Below, in pieces: positions 32,338 through 42,547 of a stretch of 64,000 nt of DNA. Origin of the DNA: Amoebophrya sp. A120 (Eukaryota > Sar > Dinophyceae > Syndiniales > Amoebophryaceae); assembly GCA_905178155.1 (NCBI GenBank), contig CAJINV010000002.1, positions 12,828,387 to 12,892,386 on the forward strand, written 5' to 3'. Positions within the stretch are counted from its first letter, which is position 1. Each line of letters begins with the position of its first letter. The notes beneath the pieces are model-generated. The model was not told the origin of the DNA and did no database searches. It was given only the letters and a program-made list of their open reading frames with translations. A program made the translations under genes and the position numbers.

Positions 32338-34958
32338 ATGAAGACGCAAGGCCAACGAATGGCACCAAAAGAAAACCAAAAGCACAACGAGGATCCGAAC
32401 GACGAGGATAGCATCCGCTTTACATCTTCATCAACTTCGCTGAGCACACATCTTGCTTTCCATACTGCTGCGACAAAAGCCCTGCAGCGTATCAAGGTGC
32501 TATACTCTGCTTTGTTTTTGTTTTTTGGTTCACCTACTAGCGCTAAAGAAGACGAGCACGTTTTGTTTTCATGTCGTGTTGCTTGTTATTGCGTTCTACT
32601 TTTCAAACAGATCTTCGCCGACTGGTGACTGCGCGACCCGAAGTTGCAACATTTCGACGACCGGATGGGGCTTGAGGGGGACCTCGTGCAAAACCAAAAA
32701 GTTTTTGCGTCGCGGGACGCATCCGCGACCGAAACAGCTCCTGATCTAGCTAATCAATTAAATGCATGTTTTAAATAAATACATTTATGTGCGGTCCTAG
32801 CTACCTAAACAAAATTTTCTAAGTAGTTTTAAAGTAAGTACTTGACGGGCTCATAACGCGACGTTAAAGATGCTGAAGATTGATTGATGTCCTCTTGTCA
32901 GTGTCACTTTAACCAGTACCACGTCGTAGTGGGGCTTGTCACGTTCTTACGAAGAGCAGTTCTAGTAGTTTGCGTCCACCACCGCCACATCTAACCCAGG
33001 TTCCGACGCTGAGGCCAAGAAGTCGCTCCAGGTGCGTTCTTTGGAAGAGACGCGGCGGAAGTTCCAGACCGAAAAGGAGGCGCTGAACGCGATCGCGAAA
33101 CAGAAGTCCAGCATGTACAAGTGCATGATGTCCAGTAACAAGAAGGTCGGGGACCAGGACAAAAAGGACGGCGCGGTGCTGCAAAAGATCCGCCAGGCCG
33201 AGGGCAAAATTAAGCAGGCGGAAGTGCGACTGGAATCCGCGGCCAAGGGCGCGGACGCCAGGGAACAAGAGTACTACAGAACTGCTTCACGTGGTAGGTT
33301 ACCTTCAACTAGACTACCGTGCAGTTTGTTGCTATCTACTGTGGTTGTGAACTCGAGGTCCGTCATCTCCGCATTGGTTTTTCATCCCGATTCCATCTGT
33401 TGTGAAGCTCCTGCTGCGATGATGCGCGAAAAACACTGCAGCAAGCCTAAAAATTGCAAAAAGTGCATGCATAGATAAAAACTCCACAGCCAAAAAGCGC
33501 TGCTATCGCGTAACGTGGAGGCGGAGAAGGAAAAAGAGCAGCTGGAGGGTGATCTGAAGACGCTTGTGAAAACCCTGATCGACCTCGAACGCGCGAACAC
33601 CGAAAAGGAGCGGCAGGCCACGGCGAGCAGTCCGCTTTTCACCACCGGCTACAACCTGTTGACCCCTGAACAGCAGCAGCCCGTGGCGAACTACCTGTGT
33701 CCGACCCCGCCGACGCCGCTCCCTAAGATGTCCTACCTGGATATCAAATGTAAAAATGTCTGGGTCTGGAAACTTGTGATGCTAAAAGTGAATGGTAGAC
33801 GGACTGCAATACGCAGCTACGCATGACAAATTTTCTGGCTCCCATGTCTTACGTATTCCGCGTGGCAAGCTGCGTTTTTGCATGACAGGTAAGAGGGCCT
33901 TTGCGTGCCTATGCAACACAGATTCTCAAGTCATGCCAGACAAGCATGACAAACTTGCATTCTTCCAGACCCAGACACTTTTACAGTTGATACTGGAAAC
34001 CCAGCTGTCACACCTGCCGTTCGAGATACGCAAGAAAAAAACTGTGTAAGTGTAAATCTGTGATGCAGAAAATGCCAAACAGTTACACTTGTCATGCTCG
34101 ACATGCATGACCGGCTCGCTTCCTATGTGTTTTCCCTTTGTATCTGCGCATAACAAGTTTGTCCTGTCATGGCAGACAAACTTGTGATGCTGTTTTCCCA
34201 AAAGACTTACACTAACACAGTTTTTTTCTTGGATACGAGAAGTTGGTGTATCACAGCGGCGAGGACGTTTTGGTGGACCGAGAGCTGCTATCAAATGTAA
34301 AAATGTCTGGGTCTGGATGATTGCAACTTGTCATGCTGCGTCTGGATCATGCAGAAATTTGTGTTGCATGATTACCAAAAGATGTCCGCTCTTGACCAGT
34401 TTGATAGGGAGTTTCTCATGCAGGATAGGCATGATAGACAACCCCACAGCATCTGTCGTGCTAGGTGCTGCATGCCAGGCCTCATGGTATCTGGAAAATC
34501 TGCATCACAAATCTTGCATTTGAGACCCAGAGAGACACTTTTGCATTTGATAGCTGCTGTGCAATGCCGCGGTCAACAATGGGGGTGGTGGGAGCAGTAC
34601 CGACCTCGTGCACCCGCCCGGGTCCACGACGAAGATCAAGGTATACAAGCCGCCCGTGCTATCTTCATCAGCCTCCACGACGGCAGCCTCCAGTGCCCGG
34701 GTCAGCGCATCCACGATACACGTGCCGCCGTGCTGTATTCTGGACCTGATGCAGATGGCGCACGAGGAAGAAACCAAGGAAGCCGAGCAGTGGCGGTTCT
34801 TGGCGCAGACGAGCAAGCAGAGTTTCGCGCCGGTGCTGAAACTGGAGGACGACGGGAAGGAGGCAGTTGCCCGCAAAAAGGCACGGAAAAGGATTTTGTC
34901 GGAGCTAAGTTCTTTAACCGGCAACGTCGCGGTGGTGCCCAGTCCGACGGAATTGTGA
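32338..34958 (+). CDS. Coiled-coil hypothetical protein
   Basis: Exons 32338-32496, 32611 (or 32644)-32767, 33000-33297, 33490-33741, 33998-34026, 34241-34288, 34558-34958; 448 codons in the longer version. The last three introns are introners, the first three GT-AG. With the AG at 32610 an in-frame TGA appears at 32626-32628; with the AG at 32643 it is avoided, so the second acceptor is safer. Residues about 105-290 form a coiled coil (SLEETRRKFQTEKEALNAIA, EAEKEKEQLEGDLKTLVKTL). The last exon has a Ser/Thr linker, a short helix MAHEEETKEAEQWRFLAQTS and a basic segment. Exon 2 overlaps a dispersed repeat. A cytoskeletal or scaffold role is a guess from the coiled coil. Confidence 0.68.
32707..32862 (-). 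repeat. Dispersed repeat, copy 2
   Basis: Inverted relative to 20833-20987. It covers the 3' half of exon 2, the 5' splice site at 32768 and part of the intron of the coiled-coil gene. Confidence 0.8.
33742..33992 (+). mobile_element. Introner, family A
   Basis: Full family A TIRs. Duplication CTGGA (33737-33741, 33993-33997). The interior is very like the copy at 1067 (shared TTACGTATTCCGC and GTAAGAGGGCCTTT words), so the two are recent sisters. Confidence 0.9.
34027..34235 (+). mobile_element. Introner, family E
   Basis: GCAAGAAAAAAACTGTGTAA start, TTACACTAACACAG...CTTGGATA end. Duplication CGAGA (34022-34026, 34236-34240). Separated from the previous introner by only 29 coding bases. 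Confidence 0.9.
34289..34552 (+). mobile_element. Introner, family A
   Basis: TATCAAATGTAAAAATG start; the 3' arm carries changes (GAGACCCAGAGAGACACTTT). Duplication GCTGC (34284-34288, 34553-34557). In-frame join RELL-CNAA. Confidence 0.88.
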
Positions 34959-35141
34959 TCGGGAGCAGGGAGTGTATTTGGCGGGGTGGCTTAGGAAGAG
35001 CGGATACAGTCACAGTGCCTGCGCCCTTAGCAAAACAAAGCAGCATCATCGTGATAACTCGCCACCTTTTGCAATTTCGTTTGAAGTCTCAAAGTAGAAC
35101 CAGTAACAAAGAAAACCAACGGCAACGCCAGTCATCATTAA
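34959..35141. other. Intergenic flank of the retrotransposon
   Basis: Short AT-rich spacer ending in ATTAA (35137-35141), the left target duplication of the copia element. Confidence 0.7.
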
Positions 35142-35615
35142 TGTTAGGCAAGATATGAAATCCACCAGGATCATAAGCCAAGCAAATTCCCTACGACCTA
35201 AATTGAATGTTCATTGAAATCAGGCTCTAAATTTGTCGTTCAAATTTGGATCCAATGTGAAATCAGTGAAATCAGCATGTTCATACAAATGAACAAAAAT
35301 GAAGTTCATTCTAATCCCACACTGTAAGCTAGTGATGATCAACGATGGTTGATCGGATTTCTCATAAATTTAGGGTGATTAGAACAAATTTGAACTTTCA
35401 TGTTTTACCCCCTGACTGAGACGTCAAAATTTGTGTGTTGTTTGGAACGCTAAATTTTTCCCCACAGGCTGTGACGATAGTCACCATAGATTGATTGCGA
35501 CTAAGAAACACTGAATCCCACCTAGATTCTGCTTGACATGCAAGATGGCCAGTGTTCACACCGCCCGCGTTTCTTCGTCGTTGATTGTCTTCACACCGTG
35601 AAAATTCGGTTGACA
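35142..35615 (+). repeat. 5' LTR of copia element
   Basis: 474 bp, TGTTAGGCAAG...GGTTGACA, about 99.6% identical to the 3' LTR. Confidence 0.95.
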
Positions 35616-36478
35616 TTCTAACGGCACAGCCTTGAGCGCTGACACCAAGACACGACCAGTGCCAACACGACAACAACTACCAAGCCTGGTCCCCCCGCAA
35701 CACGACAACACCTACCAAGCCAGGACCAGAACCAAACCACCAACCACACCAAGACCCGCAGGAAGGTACTAAAAGCACGAAGAAAAATAAAGAAAATTTT
35801 GAATTTTTGGTAGTGTTTTTGAATAGAATTTTTGTTTGAATTTGAACTAAAAATTTAGGCAAAATAACCCCCAGCCACCGAGTTCAAATCAACCAACAGT
35901 GGTGATTTGCTGCCGTGATATCAATTGCTGATACACGGTCAGAGGCTGTTTGAAAGTAAGAGAGAATTTGTAATCATACACCTACACAGGTGCAAGAGAG
36001 ACAAAGCGACCAAAGGTGCGCGCTACGAAGCCCGTAACCTTTGCCGAAGCATCGAGCGAGGAACAAGACAGGTACTAAAATTGTACTTATTTTCGGTCTG
36101 TTTTCTAAAATCATTGGAAATTTTGAATGCGAGCACACATGGCAAGAGCACAAAAATCGCATGTTAATCCTCCCCAACAAAAACTATTACAGTTTTGGGC
36201 GGCGGATTTAACGTACCGAGCAGCAGGCCGGTACAAGAGCAAGGACCCGACAGCAGGCCACGAAAAAGGTACTGAATTACATCGGTTTTTGAAAATAGAA
36301 GTCTAAGCGTAATTCTGATTTTGTCTGTAATTGCATCGTGAATTCAACAAGATGATCGCATTTGAAATGCTGAATACCATCTGAATTCGATTGCAAATTT
36401 CTTGTACAGGTAGCCGCCTACGCGTGTACCGAGTACAACAGACGACACAACCGCGACGCGCGTGCTCATCGTGAAAAG

Positions 36479-37627
36479 ATGGGGGCGCCGGGTGATGACC
36501 ATCGTCCGAGCACTTCCGGCACCGTCGGAATGCTGTACGACGCGGAACACGAGGGAGAAACTGGAAAGGACTTCCAGACGTTCAAGGGTAGCGTGATCGC
36601 TCAGGCGTTCTCGTTGAACATCGGTCCCCAGTTCAAAGAGGACTTAGAAGGAAAAGTCTGCATGGACAAGTGGGATGAGGTCGATCAGTTAGCCTGCGAC
36701 CAGTGGGTTGCTGACGGCAAACACGAAAACGACTTCTGGCCCACCTACACAACCGAAGTGCGCTCAGCTTACGCGAAGTTGTATGGTACAGTATTCAAAT
36801 CCTTAACCGGAAAGGCCCGAGCCAAAGCTCAGGACATTCAGGAAGAGCCCGGGGCTGACGCGTGTGTAGTCTGGTTGATGCTTCAGATCAAGGAAAAGGC
36901 TAACCCGCAGACCGCCGGTGCCCGCCGCATGTTGATCAAGGAATATTTCAACAGCAAGCAGGGTGAAGATGAAACCGTGGAAGAACATATTGACAAACTG
37001 AAGAACTTCTGGAATTTCAAACTGGGCGCTAAAGTTACGGCCGAAGAGTTACGCTATCACTGTATCTTCGGGAACATGCGCGAGGAATTCGATGAGTGCA
37101 ACAAGCGTGCCTTGGCTAATGGATTCAGTTTCGAAGAAACCAAGAATCATATGGTCGAGGAAGAACGCGCTCTGTCTAGCAACGGAGAGACCACGAAGCA
37201 CAAAGCTAATCTGGTCCGCAACAAGAATTCTCGCAACCAGCATGGCCCGCGCCCGGATCACGTTCAGAAGAACCGTGAGAAGCAGATGTTCTCCAATATG
37301 TTGAAAAAAGAGATGCCGAGTCTGATCCAGCAAGCCGCTGCGAATCTGATCGCGCAAAATCCGAACTTGACCCAGAATCACTCTGCTGGTAGCAATGACG
37401 ACAGTCATGCGGCCAATTACGCAGGAGATTCCAAGTGGTGTTCGAATTGCAATTCGGAATCCCACAACACCAAGGATTGCTGGTACAAAAACGGCAATAA
37501 GGTCAATAACAAGTCTTCCAATAAGAATTCCGGTAAGGGTAACAACTCGAATACTGTTCGCAAGGGCAACGACAAGCCGAAGGGTGGAGGTAAGAAAGGA
37601 AAAGGAAAGAAGGGTAGGAAATACTGA
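36479..37627 (+). CDS. gag: Copia Gag polyprotein
   Basis: 382 residues. Gag forms the intracellular virus-like particle of the retrotransposon. The C-terminal third has one CCHC zinc knuckle (CSNCNSESHNTKDC, spacing C-x2-C-x4-H-x4-C, about residue 325) and a very basic G-K-G-K-K tail, both expected for RNA packaging; the N-terminal two thirds are helical capsid-like sequence. The frame ends at a single TGA (37625-37627), and the pol frame continues directly in the same frame. The ATG at 36479 is the first in the frame and follows a leader of about 860 bases after the LTR. Confidence 0.93.
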   Translation: MGAPGDDHRPSTSGTVGMLYDAEHEGETGKDFQTFKGSVIAQAFSLNIGPQFKEDLEGKVCMDKWDEVDQLACDQWVADGKHENDFWPTYTTEVRSAYAKLYGTVFKSLTGKARAKAQDIQEEPGADACVVWLMLQIKEKANPQTAGARRMLIKEYFNSKQGEDETVEEHIDKLKNFWNFKLGAKVTAEELRYHCIFGNMREEFDECNKRALANGFSFEETKNHMVEEERALSSNGETTKHKANLVRNKNSRNQHGPRPDHVQKNREKQMFSNMLKKEMPSLIQQAAANLIAQNPNLTQNHSAGSNDDSHAANYAGDSKWCSNCNSESHNTKDCWYKNGNKVNNKSSNKNSGKGNNSNTVRKGNDKPKGGGKKGKGKKGRKY

Positions 37628-40600
37628 GTCTTAGATGGTGTTTCGAAGAAAAGTAGCTTGTTACACAAACTACAAAAAGTAAGAAAACTACTCTTACGGC
37701 TGACGAAAACTCGATGTTATAATACAAATTATTCGCGATGTTTTTCAACTAAATTTTTAACAAAAATACCCCCCCAAAAGAACCCCCCACAAAAAGAACA
37801 GCCACCTGGTGATGAACCACCAGTGACTACAAGTCATTTTGAAGAAGATGAATGTGTGTTCGACAGCAAGCTTGACATCTTCAATCCAGATTCTTCATCA
37901 TTAATCGATATGGATGATTTATTCTCGAATCTCGATAAGAATGAAGATGAAATTTGTACCAATGATGCAGCTGGTCCAACGAGACAGCTGAAAGGAAAAC
38001 GAAAAAGAGCAGAGCTGGAGCTTGCTGAGCAATTTGCAACCCCAGAGATGGCAAATATGACACAACAAGTCCAGGCTCTTGAGTCGACCGATCGCGAAAT
38101 CCGTAAGATTTTATTTCCTCGATCTCATGTTTCGGATGCGTCCAAAGCCGAACGAGTTGAAAAATGCAATCTGTCACAAGATGCAGCATTTTCAATCGTA
38201 GCAAAAGAAAGCGAGCAAAATCATTCGCCCGAGTACACAGCAAGAAAGCTAGCACACCTCTACAGCGTTCGCGAATCAGCATTGAGGAAGGTGCGCGAGG
38301 CGAACGATGCTCATCGGAATAAAAAGGACGAGCAGCTCCGAAATCATGAAACAGCTTTTAATTGTGTCGATGATGCAATTTGCGACAGTGGCGCAACAAG
38401 TCACATGTCGGGCCGACCAGAGATTTTCGAATCTTGGGACGACAGTAATCCAGTGCGAATAACTGTAGCAGACGGAAAAGAGTTGGATGGCCCTGGATAT
38501 TTTGGCACATTGAAACCAAACGCACTTGGTTGCAAGCGTGCAATATTCCATCCATTCCTTCCACAGACCCTCCTCAGTGTCGAGCAACTGAAGAAAGAAG
38601 GCTATAGAGTTGTTTTCGACGAAGGGGGCAACTACTTGCAAAGTAGGAAGACAGGAAAGAGAATTTTTCTTCACAAAGGGATCGGAACCAAGTTGCCGGC
38701 CGTGGCACTTGGGTTCAACGAAGATCCAGGTGAAAAGGGTTTGTTGTGCGAAGAGATCGAGACAGAGTCCACTATGATGACAAAGGCTGAGAAAATGCTT
38801 CTTGATCATCAGCGTGCTGGACATCGTAGTCTACCAGGAATAGTAGTCCGATGTCCTGCCTGCGATCTCGCGAAAAGCAAAGGCGCTCAACATGCAAAAG
38901 CGAAGAAAGAATGCTACAAAGTTGAAAAATTCAATGACCAAGTTGATTTTGACGTTACTGGACCGTGGGAACCTGACTACTGGTCGCAAAGATGGGTGCT
39001 AAATGCCATCGATCAAGCAACCAGCTGGCCTCGTTCTTTCATCTGCAAAAGCAAAGCAGAAGCAGGCGCAAAGCTGCAGGTCTGGATAAATGAAGAGGGA
39101 CCACCGAAAAGAGTGAGATCCGACAATGCCAAAGAGTTCAAGGAACCAGGTAGCACTTGGAAAAAGACAGCACAGAAACAGTCCCCGCCGATTCATACTG
39201 ACTACTCAGCTCCATACGAACCACAAGAAAATGGAAAAGTTGAAAGATACAATCAAACTCACCAGAACGGAGTGAGGGCAATGATGGTCGGAGTCGATAA
39301 GCGTATGTGGAGTTATGCAGCACGCACTTTCTCCCACATATTCGCCCGAACCCCTACAGCCAAAGGAGGCGAGTCGCCATTTGAAAAACGCTTCAAAAGA
39401 AAACCTTCCATCAAGTATTTCCGACGTTTCGGATGCTTGGTATACGCGAAGGATCACTCACAGAAGTCGAAGCTTGAAGACCGGTTTACCCGTGGAATCT
39501 TTCTAGGCTACGCCCAAGAAAATTCTACATACCTGGTAGGCATGTGGTCCGCAGATGGTCGATGTAAGAAAAGCTCCAAAATCCGCTTCGGAGTCCACGA
39601 GGTGAAGTGTTGTAAGTTTGATGAATCAGTGCTGGTCAGCAAGATAGATGATCTGAAGCCGGACGCTGACAAGTTGTTAATTGATTTTCCGAATCCGGCG
39701 CGTCTGGGTGATAGTTCGCAGCTCGTAGAGCCGAATGTGCCCGCTGTAGATCATGATCAAAGCAGTCGTGGTCAGGACGCTCCGAGGACCGATCGTTCGA
39801 AAGATGAAGAAGATGCGGACAAACGCAGTTCGAAGGAAAAAGAAACCGTCGAAAACGACGAGGGCAAGAGTTTCGAAGGGGGTGAGCAACCTGAGGAAGG
39901 GGGCGAGGAAAATCAAAACCCTAATCAGGATTGGCTCGATTTGTTTTCAGAGGAGGCGCCTGAAAAATCCCCGAAGCAGAAAAAGAAAGCTGAGAATGGA
40001 AATCGAAAAAGAAAGTCTAATACAGTTGATGCTGATGAAAAAGAGAACGAGACACAAGAAGCGCCTAGGATCCTCGTTGAAGGACCTACACGAAAGAAAC
40101 TTCGCAAGAAGGGCCGAGGGCATGACAAGAAAAAGCGCAAAGAACGCAACGACAAAGGCCAAAGTCGTGGCCCTCGAGCAAAGAAAAGGCAGAAAGTCAA
40201 TCTTGTGTCGTCATCTGACCTTTTGAAAGATCTACCGATGGAATTTGAAAAAGAAGCAGAAGCTATATTCCAGATTCGTCATGAATTAGAGGAGGACGAA
40301 ACTCCTTACCTCTTTGGCTTGCAGCACACTTGGGCCAAGTGTCTGGAAAGTCCTGACGCAATCAAATGGATCGAGTCAGATACGAAAGAACGCCTAGCGC
40401 TAGAAGAAGCAAATACGTGGAGGCATGCAACCGCAGAAGACATCAAAGAGATGGGTGATAAGTTAGAGATTATCCCGACGGTATGCATCTACACGAAGAA
40501 GAGAGACGGACGCTACAAGTGTCGTCTCGTAGCACTAGGAAACAGGCAAAAGCTATCTCTTCAAGGAGAAATATACAGCCCAACTGTGAGCCATGCCGCT

Positions 40601-41989
40601 AACAGGTATTTACTTGTTGAAGCAGCAGCACGCGGATGGAAAGTTAGACAGTTCGATATTTCAAATGCGTTTGTGCGTGCAGCTCTAGGTGACGAGATCG
40701 TGTTATGTCGCCTGCCCAAGCACAACAGCTGGAGCAAGAACAAAGAAAAAGGCGATGTTGTCAGGCTGTTAAAGTCGTTATACGGTCTGAAGATCAGCCC
40801 ACGCCGCTGGTATGACGAATATTCCGGCAGACTCAAGAAGTTAGGCTGGGTTGTATCCGAACACGAACCAGGTTTGTTCAAGAAGTTTGCAAAAGACAAA
40901 CAGGGAAAAGAGCAAGAGCTCTGGCTAGCAGTTTACGTAGATGACAACATTATCTCAGGCGAAGATGATGACCTTGTCGCTGCAGAAATGAATGCAATTT
41001 TAGCAGAGTTCCCAGGAAAAGAAATTCTCGCAGAATATGACAAGGAAGGCAATGAGATCCGCGACCTTCTCGGCGCAAAGTTGACCTTCAACGCGAAAAA
41101 GAGAGTCATGAAAATCACTTGCGAAGACGCAATTGATAAGCTGCTTGAGAAATTTCACATGAAGGACTGCCGCGCAGTAGTTTCCCCATGTTTACCAAAT
41201 TCCCACGCAGACTTGGACTCGCCGTCGAATTCCACATTTCCGATAAGATCGCTAGTAGGCGGAATGTTGTATATCAGTTGCGTTGCCCGGCCTGATATCG
41301 CATTCGCAGTACAAAGAGTAGCGACGCAGGTAGCTAGTCCAACCGACCAAACGGTAAAAGATGCTAAGCGTATTCTGGCGTATTTGAAAGGAACCAAATC
41401 GCAAGGATTGGAATACAGCAAGCAGCAAGAGAAAAAGTTCAAAGAAATCTACACAAAAGCCGCAGAGCTAGAAAACAAGGAATACAGAGACACTATTGCT
41501 TTCTGCGATGCAGATTTTGCAGGATGTTCTGTAAGTTTTCGATCCACGTCAGGAACAATCCTATATCGACGCGGAGTTCCCATCTGTTGGAAGTCGAAAC
41601 GTCAATCGATTCGAGCTACGTCAACAATGGAAGCCGAGTATTGCGCGATGTATGACTGTGTAAGGATGACTATGGACCAAGGATATTTGAACTGGTTTTC
41701 AGAACAAGAGTCAGGATCTCTACCGTTGATCTTCAACGACAACAAGTCCGCGCTTGCGTTGAGTCAGACAACCGTAGCCACGAAAAGATCCAAGCACATG
41801 AGTCTTCGACTACACCTAGTACGAGACTACGTAAAAGACTTGTGCTATGTAAACACGGATATCAATCTAGCGGATGGATTGACAAAACCACTTCCAGGAG
41901 AGAAGTATATCCAAATCTTCAAAGCTCCCGCACGAAAAGCTAATGAAGTATTTGCGAAAGCCCACTTTGTTGACTTCAATAATCTCTAG
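37628..41989 (+). CDS. pol: Copia Pol polyprotein (protease, integrase, RT, RNase H)
   Basis: An uninterrupted frame of 1453 codons, in the same frame as gag and separated from it only by the TGA at 37625. There is no ATG near its start (first ATG about 37911), so expression probably needs read-through of the gag stop. Domains, numbered from 37658: aspartic protease DSGATSH (about 242), GAG-pre-integrase HHCC (HQRAGH ... CPAC, about 385-405), integrase core with DVTGPW (about 430), SDNAKEF and the ENGKVERYNQ glutamate, a long charged linker (about 700-870), reverse transcriptase (KCRLVALGN, QFDISNAFV, YVDD at about 1093), and RNase H (CDADFAGC at about 1282, MEAEY, NADL-type LADGLTKPL end). 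All catalytic residues I can check are present. Domain order is that of Ty1/copia, not gypsy. Confidence 0.95.
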   Translation, partial: VLDGVSKKSSLLHKLQKVRKLLLRLTKTRCYNTNYSRCFSTKFLTKIPPQKNPPQKEQPPGDEPPVTTSHFEEDECVFDSKLDIFNPDSSSLIDMDDLFSNLDKNEDEICTNDAAGPTRQLKGKRKRAELELAEQFATPEMANMTQQVQALESTDREIRKILFPRSHVSDASKAERVEKCNLSQDAAFSIVAKESEQNHSPEYTARKLAHLYSVRESALRKVREANDAHRNKKDEQLRNHETAFNCVDDAICDSGATSHMSGRPEIFESWDDSNPVRITVADGKELDGPGYFGTLKPNALGCKRAIFHPFLPQTLLSVEQLKKEGYRVVFDEGGNYLQSRKTGKRIFLHKGIGTKLPAVALGFNEDPGEKGLLCEEIETESTMMTKAEKMLLDHQRAGHRSLPGIVVRCPACDLAKSKGAQHAKAKKECYKVEKFNDQVDFDVTGPWEPDYWSQRWVLNAIDQATSWPRSFICKSKAEAGAKLQVWINEEGPPKRVRSDNAKEFKEPGSTWKKTAQKQSPPIHTDYSAPYEPQENGKVERYNQTHQNGVRAMMVGVDKRMWSYAARTFSHIFARTPTAKGGESPFEKRFKRKPSIKYFRRFGCLVYAKDHSQKSKLEDRFTRGIFLGYAQENSTYLVGMWSADGRCKKSSKIRFGVHEVKCCKFDESVLVSKIDDLKPDADKLLIDFPNPARLGDSSQLVEPNVPAVDHDQSSRGQDAPRTDRSKDEEDADKRSSKEKETVENDEGKSFEGGEQPEEGGEENQNPNQDWLDLFSEEAPEKSPKQKKKAENGNRKRKSNTVDADEKENETQEAPRILVEGPTRKKLRKKGRGHDKKKRKERNDKGQSRGPRAKKRQKVNLVSSSDLLKDLPMEFEKEAEAIFQIRHELEEDETPYLFGLQHTWAKCLESPDAIKWIESDTKERLALEEANTWRHATAEDIKEMGDKLEIIPTVCIYTKKRDGRYKCRLVALGNRQKLSLQGEIYSPTVSHAANRYLLVEAAARGWKVRQFDISNAFVRAALGDEIVLCRLPKHNSWSKNKEKGDVVRLLKSLYGLKISPRRWYDEYSGRLKKLGWVVSEHEPGLFKKFAKDKQGKEQELWLAVYVDDNIISGEDDDLVAAEMNAILAEFPGKEILAEYDKEGNEIRDLLGAKLTFNAKKRVMKITCEDAIDKLLEKFHMKDCRAVVSPCLPNSHADLDSPSNSTFPIRSLVGGMLYISCVARPDIAFAVQRVATQVASPTDQTVKDAKRILAYLKGTKSQGLEYSKQQEKKFKEIYTKAAELENKEYRDTIAFCDADFAGCSVSFRSTSGTILYRRGVPICWKSKRQSIRATSTMEAEYCAMYDCVRMTMDQGYLNWFSEQESGSLPLIFNDNKSALALSQTTVATKRSKHMSLRLHLVRDYVKDLCYVNTDINLADGLTKPLPGEKYIQIFKAPARKANEVFAKAHFVDFNNL

Positions 41990-42057
41990 GATTGATTGAT
42001 GCGAATTTCACACAAAGTCATCTCATCTGATTCATTTCGATGATTTAATGTTCATTC

Positions 42058-42068
42058 GGAAGGGGGAA
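42058..42068 (+). other. Polypurine tract of copia element
   Basis: Purine-only run GGAAGGGGGAA immediately before the 3' LTR; the expected plus-strand primer site. Confidence 0.8.
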
Positions 42069-42542
42069 TGTTAGGCAAGATATGAAATCCACCAGGATCA
42101 TAAGCCAAGCAAATTCCCTACGACCTAAATTGAATGTTCATTGAAATCAGGCTCTAAATTTGTCGTTCAAATTTGGATCCAATGTGAAATCAGTGAAATC
42201 AGCATGTTCATACAAATGAACAAAAATGAAGTTCATTCTAATCCCACACTGTAAGCTAGTGATGATCAACGATGGTTGATCGGATTTCTCATAAATTTAG
42301 GGTGATTAGAACAAATTTGAACTTTCATGTTTTACCCCCTGACTGAGACGTCAAAATTTGTGTGTTGTTTGGAACGCTAAATTTTTCCCCACAGGCTGTG
42401 ACGATAGTCACCATAGATTGATTGCGACTAAGAAACACTGAATCCCACCTAGATTCTGTTTGACATGCAAGATGGCCAGTGTTCACACCGCCCGCGTTTC
42501 TTCGTCGTTGATTGTCTTCACACCGTAAAAATTCGGTTGACA
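42069..42542 (+). repeat. 3' LTR of copia element
   Basis: 474 bp, same ends as the 5' LTR, followed by the target duplication ATTAA. Confidence 0.95.
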
Positions 42543-42547
42543 ATTAA

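Larger units (their letters stand above)
35142..42542 (+). mobile_element. Full-length Ty1/copia LTR retrotransposon
   Basis: A complete 7401-bp element. Two 474-bp LTRs start TG and end CA; 5-bp target duplication ATTAA at 35137-35141 and 42543-42547; gag frame; pol frame in the order protease, integrase, reverse transcriptase, RNase H; purine tract before the 3' LTR. I find only two differences between the LTRs (C/T near the AGATTCTGYTTG site and G/A near CACCGTRAAAATT), both transitions, so the insertion is young. The 5' leader has an imperfect tandem duplication (ACACGACAAC...CTACCAAGCC) near 35.66-35.73 kb. No primer-binding site could be assigned by eye. Confidence 0.95.

Noticed and set aside
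25804-37627. Genome-wide reassignment of stop codons
   Set aside because: The copia pol frame and all large exons contain no in-frame stops, Trp and Gln are encoded normally, and most genes end at ordinary stops. Only isolated cases remain.
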